From JBBIVP01 sp037439705 [NCBI: bacterium] (GTDB taxonomy: Bacteria; JBBIVP01), in the NCBI GenBank assembly GCA_037439705.1, contig JBBIVP010000033.1:1-12740 (forward strand): a DNA stretch of 12,740 bases, written 5' to 3'. The position numbers and the translations under genes are program-made. The notes under the pieces were generated by a model. The model saw only the letters and a list, made by a program, of their open reading frames with translations. It was not told where the DNA came from and did not search any database. This document shows, piece after piece, positions 7,501 to 12,318 of the stretch; within the stretch, counting starts at the first letter, position 1; every line of letters starts with the position of its first letter.

Positions 7501-7710
7501 GTTGACCCATGTCCATTTAAAGCAATCACACTTCTTGAATATATGTGGCAGGGCTCAATAAAGAAGGTTGTCGAGGTTAACGAAAGCCTATGCAAGGGTT
7601 GTGGATGCTGTATGGCTACCTGTCCAAAGAGGGGAGCAATGGTTAAAGGTTTCACCCTTGACCAGATAAGCGCACAGATTAATGCAGCTCTTGAATCAAT
7701 GGAGGTGTGA
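4510..7710 (+). CDS. NuoG-head/HdrA/HdrA chimera, predicted multi-flavin electron hub
   Basis: 1066 residues in three parts. (1) 1-180 is a NuoG/HydA-type head: [2Fe-2S] ligands C34/45/48/65 and two [4Fe-4S] motifs (C124/127/130/134, C165/168/171/175). The usual His-Cys cluster is missing; that stretch (95-110) keeps only C97. (2) About 200-490 is the rear half of an HdrA: cluster motif C226/234/237/241, flavin-fold segments around 258-272 and 450-475, and IQCVGSRD with YCSAVCC. It has no GxGxxG loop of its own. (3) About 503-1066 is a second HdrA with the cysteine-rich N-domain (VCHCG, C512/514; also C547, C572), a GGGLAG flavin loop at 651-656, a repeat of IQCVGSRD/YCSRICC at 794-812, and a C-terminal two-cluster ferredoxin (C991/994/997/1001; C1028/1031/1034/1038). 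MvhD follows directly, so the last unit probably takes hydrogenase electrons. ATGA overlap with the previous gene; AGAGGAG upstream. Confidence 0.9.
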   Translation: MKSVEVIINEKKVEEGTKLINAIEKAGFSVPILCYHKVLSPYGACRLCLVEVKTPGRAPALQASCSYPVHEGIEVLTDTERVKKARIMVAELLLARCPDSDLIKTIAYAHGVKEPRIRKKNDDCIYCGLCVRMCEERMGRSAIGFTGRGPRKKLEPPFGKHNEMCWTCGACNFICPVGKKVTVLTTKRPFIPIPNTFNMGLDSRPSIFILYPQAVPNKAMIDKNTCIHLNYEACGICKEVCPAGAINYEDKEKKIELNVGAIIVAPGYEPFDAKLKEEYGYGKYPNVVSALEFERILSASGPYSGNVLRPSDKKHPKRIAFIQCVGSRDNERDYCSAVCCMYATKEAVYVRAYSKLFEAYYETAKKQGVRYIRCRPAKIEEVPETRNLIVHYLEEGDKKASHEYDMVVLSVGMLPPKSAKELAKRLGIELNEFNFCRTSVFSPVETVREGIYVAGPFTEPKDIPETVMQASASASRVLSLLSDVKGSLIKVKEYPPEIDVTGQEPRIGVFVCHCGTNIAGVVNVPQVVEYAKTLPNVIWAENFLYTCSADACEKIKERIKEYNLNRVIVASCTPRTHEVLFRSVIREAGLNEYLFEMANIRDQCSWVHMEEKEKSTKKAKDLVRMAVAKAVLLEPLQKGKLPITKGALVIGGGLAGMTSALELAEQGYNVYLVEKEKELGGNLRNIRYLFNGEDPQRELRGIIDKVKGNQKIHLFLESKVESVEGSVGNFKTSIKTKDGIKEVEHGVVIIAVGAKEYKPKEYLYGEDRRVITQRELEEKISSEGISSPKTFVMIQCVGSRDEERPYCSRICCNEAVKNALKIKEISPESNVYLLYRDIRTYGFKESYYTKARKEGVVFIRYREDRKPQVSKDGDKLIVSVYDSILGMEVEIPTDFLVLSAGVVPYEDNKEVAQLFKVPLTQDKFFLEAHIKLRPVDFATEGVFLAGLAHSPKLIEESVIQAQASAARASTILSHDHLELEANISHIIDENCDGCAYCVDPCPFKAITLLEYMWQGSIKKVVEVNESLCKGCGCCMATCPKRGAMVKGFTLDQISAQINAALESMEV

Positions 7711-7711
7711 A

Positions 7712-8137
7712 ATGGGAGAACAGGAAAAAAAGTTTGAGCCTTTTATCATCGCCTTCTGCTGTAACTGGTGCTCCTATGCAGGAGCGGATTTAGCAGGAGT
7801 ATCAAGGCTTCAGTACCCGCCAAATGTTAGAATTATAAGGGTTATGTGTTCTGGTATGGTTCATCCAAATCTCGTCATAGATGCTTTGACAAAGGGCGCG
7901 GATGGCGTCATAATGTGTGGCTGTCATCCAGGTGATTGTCATTATCGGGAAGGAAATCTCAAGGCTCAGAAAAGGGCAGAGGGAATCCACCTTATGCTTG
8001 ATGACCTCGGAATTGAAAGGGAAAGGTTCAGGCTTGAATGGGTTTCTGCCTCTGAGGGAATTAAATTCGCCCAGGTAATTAGTGAGTTTACTGAACAGAT
8101 AAGAAAACTCGGACCAAATCCTATGAAAGGAGGGTAG
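7712..8137 (+). CDS. mvhD: MvhD-family [2Fe-2S] iron-sulfur subunit linking hydrogenase to HdrA
   Basis: 141 residues from the ATG at 7712, chosen because GGAGGT (7701-7706) lies five nt upstream and the preceding gene stops at 7710; an upstream in-frame ATG (7682) would overlap that gene by 29 nt. Conserved MvhD/VhuD cysteines are visible: FCCNWC (C16, C17, C20), VMCSG (C46) and CGCHPGDCHY (C69, C71, C76). In methanogen Mvh-Hdr complexes MvhD carries one [2Fe-2S] cluster and passes electrons from the hydrogenase to the HdrA flavin. Its place here, between an HdrA-containing chimera and hydrogenase genes, agrees with that job. In several bacteria MvhD is fused to HdrA, but here it is separate. 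Confidence 0.93.
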   Translation: MGEQEKKFEPFIIAFCCNWCSYAGADLAGVSRLQYPPNVRIIRVMCSGMVHPNLVIDALTKGADGVIMCGCHPGDCHYREGNLKAQKRAEGIHLMLDDLGIERERFRLEWVSASEGIKFAQVISEFTEQIRKLGPNPMKGG

Positions 8138-8139
8138 AG

Positions 8140-8340
8140 ATGAGGGTGAAAATAGTTGAGAGAAAAAAATTTATGTGGGATGGTAATGAATATAAGACTG
8201 AAGAAGAGGCAAAGGATGCAATGCTCAAGTATAAATCTGATGGATTTGAGGTCCTAATGGAGAAAGGAGGTGATAAATACTACCTTTATACAAGAAGGGT
8301 TGCAGCGCAGGTGGTGGTTGAAGGAACTCCACCTGTTTAA
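8140..8340 (+). CDS. Small cysteine-free protein of unknown function inside the hydrogenase operon
   Basis: 66 residues, with a strong AAAGGAGGG (8126-8134) before the ATG and a two-nt gap to MvhD, so it is probably a real gene. I do not recognise the family. It has no cysteine, membrane segment or signal peptide. The sequence suggests a small strand-helix-strand-strand unit: a basic, strand-like start, an acidic helix around 20-30 (KTEEEAKDAMLKYK), then two strand-like stretches with a tyrosine-rich KYYLYTRR. It is the only protein of the nine-gene operon without visible cofactor ligands. A structural, assembly or interface role for the MvhD-hydrogenase contact is a guess from position alone. 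Its tail, rich in Val and ending in TPPV, looks flexible. Confidence 0.75.
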   Translation: MRVKIVERKKFMWDGNEYKTEEEAKDAMLKYKSDGFEVLMEKGGDKYYLYTRRVAAQVVVEGTPPV

Positions 8341-8344
8341 AAAT

Positions 8345-8355
8345 AAAGGAGGTGA
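8345..8355 (+). promoter_or_regulatory. Near-perfect Shine-Dalgarno of the hydrogenase small subunit
   Basis: AAAGGAGGTGA, almost the full complement of the 16S rRNA 3' end, ends three nt before the ATG at 8359. A matching site, AAAAGGAGGTGA, lies at 9282-9293 before the large subunit. Both hydrogenase subunits thus carry the strongest ribosome sites of the operon. Confidence 0.75.
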
Positions 8356-8358
8356 ATC

Positions 8359-9282
8359 ATGGCTGTAAGAGTAGCAGAAGAGTGGTTCGCCATATGTGGG
8401 GGTTGTGAGGTCACAATCCTTGACATAGGCGAAAAGCTTCTTGACCTTCTGCCAAACCTTCAATTCGTCCATATCCCAGTTTTAATGGACCACAAGGTTT
8501 TCGGGCAGAAGGGAGAGAAGAAAAAGATGGAGATTCCACAGGCAGATGTTGGAATCATCGCGGGCTCAATAAGGAATGAGGAGAACAGGGAACTGGCGAA
8601 GGAGATGAGGGCAAAGTGCAAAACCCTTATTGCTCTTGGCTCCTGTGCCTGCTACGGAGGAATTCCCGCACTCGCAAACCTCTTCAAGTTAGATGACCTA
8701 TTGAAAAAGGTTTACAAGGAATCAAAGTCAACAGACCCAGCAGAGCCTCCCAAAGATAATATTCCATCTCTCGCCGACAGGGTGTATGCACTTGATGAGA
8801 TTGTGAAGGTGGATGTCTATATCCCTGGATGCCCAACATCCCCAGACCTCGTAGTTGATGCCCTGACAGCCCTTCTTCAGGGAAAGCCATTTACCCTTCC
8901 AGAAAGGAGCGTATGCGATGACTGCCCAACACAGAGACAGAAGAAGGCGGACATCCAGCTGAAGAGACCCCTTGAGTCTGTGACAGACATAAGTAAGCCA
9001 GTGAATAAATCAAGGTGTTTTATGGAACTCGGTTATCTTTGCTTAGGACCAGTGACAAAATCAGGATGTGGAGGTCATGAAAAGGTTCCAAGATGCATAA
9101 AGGGCTACATGCCATGCAGGGGCTGTTTCGGTCCAATCAGAAAGGGCGCAAATCCACTCGTTGAGATGATGGGAGCACTCTCAAGCATAGGGCTTGATGC
9201 AAAGGTAATTGCTGACAGGGCACCCACAATTCAGAGGTACATAGGCGGGCACGGAAGGCTGAAACCAACGCCTGCAAGATAA
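8359..9282 (+). CDS. mvhG: [NiFe] hydrogenase small subunit, MvhG-like (group 3)
   Basis: 307 residues without a Tat signal peptide, so cytoplasmic, as in group 3 enzymes. The proximal [4Fe-4S] cluster ligands are visible as CGGC (C13, C16), GSCACYGG (C96) and PGCPTSP (C158). A C-terminal region carries eight more cysteines for two further clusters: C186, C189, C220, C228, C237, C246, C253 and C256. It transfers electrons from the NiFe site of the large subunit encoded next towards MvhD. Length and cysteine pattern agree with MvhG/Vhu-type small subunits. The 18-nt gap before it and 15-nt gap after it keep it in the operon. Confidence 0.93.
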   Translation: MAVRVAEEWFAICGGCEVTILDIGEKLLDLLPNLQFVHIPVLMDHKVFGQKGEKKKMEIPQADVGIIAGSIRNEENRELAKEMRAKCKTLIALGSCACYGGIPALANLFKLDDLLKKVYKESKSTDPAEPPKDNIPSLADRVYALDEIVKVDVYIPGCPTSPDLVVDALTALLQGKPFTLPERSVCDDCPTQRQKKADIQLKRPLESVTDISKPVNKSRCFMELGYLCLGPVTKSGCGGHEKVPRCIKGYMPCRGCFGPIRKGANPLVEMMGALSSIGLDAKVIADRAPTIQRYIGGHGRLKPTPAR

Positions 9283-9297
9283 AAAGGAGGTGAAAAA

Positions 9298-10743
9298 ATG
9301 GGAGAAAGAATAGTAATACAACCAGTATCAAGGATTGAAGGGCATGCAAAGATAACAATTCAACTTGATGATGTAGGAAATGTGGAGAACACATGGGTGA
9401 ATGTGATTGAACTAAGGGGATTTGAGAAGTTCTGTATAGGAAGACCTGTTGAGGAACTTCCGAGGATTATGACAAGCATATGCGGAGTCTGCCCATGGTC
9501 CCTCCACCTTGCCAGTGCAAAAGCAAATGATGCTGTATTCGGCGTTAAAATCCCACCCGCAGCAAAGAAACTGAGAGAACTATGCAATTCAATCGCCTAT
9601 ACAGAGGAACACATCCTTCACTTCTATTTCCTCGCAGGAGCGGACTTTGTAATGGGTCCGGATGCAGATTATTCAGTCAGGAATGTAATTGGAATAGCCC
9701 AGAAGCTTCCAGATGTTGCTAAGAGGGTTGTGAGGTGCAGGTGGCTCGGAGCAGAGATGCTTCAAATAGTTTCTGGAAAATCAATCCATCCTGTTACAGC
9801 GGTTCCTGGTGGGTTCAGCAAGCCTTTGACAAAAGAAGAGGTTGAAAAATTAAAACCTATGGCTCAGGAGGTTCTTGACCTTGCAAAGTTTACAATTGAT
9901 TATGCAAAGAAGAACATCTTTCCACAGTATCTTGATGCAGTAAAGACGCTCGGCGTAATAAAGACAGGCTTTCTCGGAACTGTAAGAGAGGATGGAACAT
10001 GGGATGTTTATGATGGAAAACTGAGGATGATGAACCCTGACGGAACCTACCTTGACTTCAAATATGAGGAATACACCGATTACATAGCAGAGCACATTGA
10101 ACCATGGTCATATCTGAAATTCCCCTATATGAAGAAGGCTGGAAAAATTGTTATGGACATTGACAATCCCGTTGGGGTTTACAGAACCAATACCCTTGCG
10201 AGGATAAATGTTTGTGATAAGATGCCAACCCCACTTGCTCAGGCTGAGCTTGAGGAGTTCAGGAAGAACTTCGGAAGACCAGCACAATTGACCCTCCTTT
10301 ATCATTGGGCAAGGCTGATTGAACTTCTTGCAAATGCAGAATATGTGGTTCAACTTCTTAATGACCCTGAAATAACGAGCACAGATATAAGGGTTCCTGT
10401 TAAACCCAGAGCTGCAAGGGGAGTTGGATGCGTTGAGGCACCAAGGGGAACACTCATTCACGATTATGAGACAGACGAAAATGGAATTGTTACAAATGTC
10501 AACCTCATAGTTGGAACAACACATAACAATGCTGCAATCAATATGTCCGTTAAGAAATCTGCGAAGGAGCTCATAAAGAATGGTAAGTATGATGAGGGAA
10601 TACTAAACAAACTTGAAATGGCAATAAGGGCTTATGACCCATGCCTTTCCTGCGCCACCCACAAGCTTGATGGTTCTATACCAGTTAAAGTAACAGTCAT
10701 AGGACCTGATTACCAGATCATAGATACCCTTAAGAACTTCTGA
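9298..10743 (+). CDS. mvhA: [NiFe] hydrogenase large (catalytic) subunit, MvhA-like, with altered L1 motif
   Basis: 481 residues. It starts with the group 3 signature SRIEGHAKI (11-19). The N-terminal NiFe ligands are C62 and C65 in SICGVCPWSLH; the C-terminal ligands are C449 and C452 in DPCLSCATH (447-455). The 26 residues after H455 match the tail normally removed by an endopeptidase, and such a protease is encoded just downstream. The L1 motif is unusual: family members mostly read RICGVCPxxHH, whereas here Arg is Ser60 and the first His is Leu69, leaving only H70. The catalytic cysteines are intact, so H2 activation is still likely, but proton or second-sphere properties could differ. 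It belongs with the small subunit upstream and is the last gene before the terminator. Confidence 0.93.
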   Translation: MGERIVIQPVSRIEGHAKITIQLDDVGNVENTWVNVIELRGFEKFCIGRPVEELPRIMTSICGVCPWSLHLASAKANDAVFGVKIPPAAKKLRELCNSIAYTEEHILHFYFLAGADFVMGPDADYSVRNVIGIAQKLPDVAKRVVRCRWLGAEMLQIVSGKSIHPVTAVPGGFSKPLTKEEVEKLKPMAQEVLDLAKFTIDYAKKNIFPQYLDAVKTLGVIKTGFLGTVREDGTWDVYDGKLRMMNPDGTYLDFKYEEYTDYIAEHIEPWSYLKFPYMKKAGKIVMDIDNPVGVYRTNTLARINVCDKMPTPLAQAELEEFRKNFGRPAQLTLLYHWARLIELLANAEYVVQLLNDPEITSTDIRVPVKPRAARGVGCVEAPRGTLIHDYETDENGIVTNVNLIVGTTHNNAAINMSVKKSAKELIKNGKYDEGILNKLEMAIRAYDPCLSCATHKLDGSIPVKVTVIGPDYQIIDTLKNF

Positions 10744-10747
10744 TTTT

Positions 10748-10774
10748 AGGGGGGTTAACCCCCCTTTTCTTTTT
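10748..10774 (+). terminator. Rho-independent terminator of the hydrogenase operon
   Basis: The perfect palindrome AGGGGGGTTAACCCCCCT (10748-10765) forms a seven-bp, nearly all G-C stem with a TTAA loop. The T-rich tract TTTTCTTTTT continues to 10774. It begins five nt after the large-subunit stop and ends exactly at the next ATG. It may be partial, letting some transcription into the protease gene, for which no separate promoter is evident. Confidence 0.85.
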
Positions 10775-11248
10775 ATGAAGCCAAAAAGGATAATCGTTTT
10801 AGGGTGTGGGAATGTGTTGTTTGGAGATGATGGATTTGGTCCAGAGGTTGTAAAATTTCTTAACGAAAATTTTAAAATTCCTGATGATGTTGAGGCTATT
10901 GATGCTGGAACGAGTGTTAGAAACATACTTTTTGACCTGGTTTTAAATCCGTCAAGGCCCGAGAAGGTTATTATAGTGGACGCAGTTGACATTGGAAGAA
11001 CTCCGGGTGAGGTTTTTGAAATTGACATTTCATCAATTCCACCTATAAAAATTGATGACTTTTCAATGCACCAATTGCCAACATCAAGTCTCTTAAGGGA
11101 ATTGAAGGATATATGCGGCGTTGATGTGAGAATAATATGCGTTCAGGTTCAGCATATTCCAGAAGAGGTGAAGCCTGGACTTTCAGATGTAGTAAAAAAG
11201 GCAATTCCCGTTGCCTGCGAAAGGATTTTAAAAGAAATTATTGATTAA
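10775..11248 (+). CDS. [NiFe] hydrogenase maturation endopeptidase (HycI/HybD/FrhD family)
   Basis: 157 residues, the usual length. The family signature appears as GCGNVLFGDDGFGPEV (10-25). The three nickel-sensing ligands of HybD have likely counterparts in D19, an Asp of VDAVD (D69 or D72) and H99 in SMHQLP. The enzyme removes the C-terminal tail of the large subunit after NiFe insertion, and a suitable tail of 26 residues is present on the large subunit just upstream. The start lies directly on the T-tract of the terminator and no Shine-Dalgarno is visible. The first strand (KRIIVLG) begins at residue 4, so a later start is unlikely. Expression probably depends on terminator read-through or an unrecognised promoter. 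Confidence 0.92.
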   Translation: MKPKRIIVLGCGNVLFGDDGFGPEVVKFLNENFKIPDDVEAIDAGTSVRNILFDLVLNPSRPEKVIIVDAVDIGRTPGEVFEIDISSIPPIKIDDFSMHQLPTSSLLRELKDICGVDVRIICVQVQHIPEEVKPGLSDVVKKAIPVACERILKEIID

Positions 11249-11265
11249 AATTTTCTTTGAAAATT
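11249..11265. repeat. Short AT-rich inverted repeat between protease and oxidoreductase genes
   Basis: AATTTTC and GAAAATT, separated by TTT, form a perfect seven-bp stem right after the protease stop. The stem has a single G-C pair and no following T-run, so it is a poor terminator. It overlaps the -35 of the promoter at 11257-11285 and could be an operator half-site pair or chance. Confidence 0.3.
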
Positions 11266-11285
11266 AATTCTTAAGGGTTTAAAAT
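11257..11285 (+). promoter_or_regulatory. Predicted promoter giving a leaderless transcript for the downstream oxidoreductase gene
   Basis: TTGAAA (11257-11262) and TAAAAT (11280-11285) are separated by exactly 17 nt, each with five of six consensus bases. The -10 ends seven nt before the ATG at 11293, so transcription should begin at or next to the start codon. No Shine-Dalgarno lies in the 20 nt upstream, which agrees with leaderless initiation. Confidence 0.6.
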
Positions 11286-11292
11286 TTTCCAA

Positions 11293-12318
11293 ATGAAGCC
11301 TAATATATGCGTGATAGGGGCTGGATACTGGGGAAAAAACATTGTTAGGACTATTTACGAAATGGAATGCCTCTACGGAGTTTGCGAGATAGATATTAAA
11401 AAGATTGAAAAATTAAAAAATGAATATGAGTTCAAAGCATTTACCAACTTGAAGGATGCACTCAGAGACGAGAATATAGAAGGATATGCCATTGCTGTTC
11501 CTCCCTCTTCCCTTCCAAAAGTTGCTCTTGAGGTTTTGAAAAGAGAAAGGCATGCCTTTGTTGAAAAACCGCTTTCCCTTTCCTTAAAGGGAATAGAAAG
11601 GATGATGGAACTTTCAGAGAAACACGGAGTAGTTCTCATGGGGGGCTACATTCTTCTTTATAACGATGCCCTGTCGTTCATAAAAAACTGGTTCAAATCC
11701 GAAAAACCCAGAACCTACTACATCTATTCCCAGAGACTTAACCTCGGAATAATAAGAAATGATGTGAATGTCTGGTGGAGTCTTGCTCCTCACGATGTTT
11801 CAATAATGAATTATCTGTTTGATGAAAAACCAGATTTCATCAGGGCATGGGGTTCTTCCTTCATAAGAAATGGTATAGAGGATGTTGTTCTGGGAGAGAT
11901 TTCCTATTCGGACGGGATGAGGGTATACATTCATGTAAGCTGGATTGATCCGTGCAAGGTGAGAAGAACGGTATTCATTACGGACAAAGGAATGATAGAA
12001 TTTGATGATACAAGGGCTGATGATAAGGTAAGGATTCATAAAAAAACCGTTGAAAAAAAGGAGGTTGAAAAGGGGCTTGGAGATTTTTCCTCTTTTGCTG
12101 AATTTCAGGTGATTCTCCGTTCAGGAGATACATTTATTCCAGCAATAAGGGTCAGGGAACCTTTGAAGGTTGAATTAGAGCATTTTGTTGATTGCATAAT
12201 CAAAAAGAAAAAGCCGCTCACAGATGGTTTATTTTCGTATCAGGTTTTAAAAGTCATCTCCGCCGGGGAAAGGGCTTTAAAATCCGAAAAAGGGGTGAGG
12301 ATAAATTGGGAGAGATAA
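11293..12318 (+). CDS. Gfo/Idh/MocA-family NAD(P)-dependent oxidoreductase, WlbA-like sugar dehydrogenase
   Basis: 341 residues. The N-terminal Rossmann fold shows GAGYWGKN (9-16). The family Lys lies in EKPLSL (K92), the GGYILLY segment follows at 117-123, and a second catalytic-type motif, APHDVS (H167, D168), is in the C-terminal domain. Such enzymes oxidise or reduce sugar carbons. Pairing with a beta-helix acyltransferase that starts inside its 3' end suggests nucleotide-sugar 3-oxidation and N-acetylation as in WlbA/WlbB (WbpB/WbpD) pathways for polysaccharide sugars. The aminotransferase of that pathway is not in view. No signal peptide, so cytoplasmic. It has its own promoter and appears unrelated to the hydrogenase operon. 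Substrate is not determined by the sequence. Confidence 0.85.
   Translation: MKPNICVIGAGYWGKNIVRTIYEMECLYGVCEIDIKKIEKLKNEYEFKAFTNLKDALRDENIEGYAIAVPPSSLPKVALEVLKRERHAFVEKPLSLSLKGIERMMELSEKHGVVLMGGYILLYNDALSFIKNWFKSEKPRTYYIYSQRLNLGIIRNDVNVWWSLAPHDVSIMNYLFDEKPDFIRAWGSSFIRNGIEDVVLGEISYSDGMRVYIHVSWIDPCKVRRTVFITDKGMIEFDDTRADDKVRIHKKTVEKKEVEKGLGDFSSFAEFQVILRSGDTFIPAIRVREPLKVELEHFVDCIIKKKKPLTDGLFSYQVLKVISAGERALKSEKGVRINWER

Noticed and set aside
7682-7711. Upstream ATG as the MvhD start
   Set aside because: It would overlap the chimera gene by 29 nt, has no ribosome site, and adds residues not matching the family; the ATG at 7712 has GGAGGT in the right place.
10108-10524. Minus-strand open frame of 138 codons inside the large-subunit gene
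   Set aside because: Fully inside a clear catalytic gene with the right motifs; no ribosome site or family resemblance on the minus strand.
10603-11028. Minus-strand open frame of 141 codons opposite the end of the large subunit and the protease
   Set aside because: It lies opposite two well-supported genes, spans the terminator, and its translation resembles no family. It is a shadow frame.
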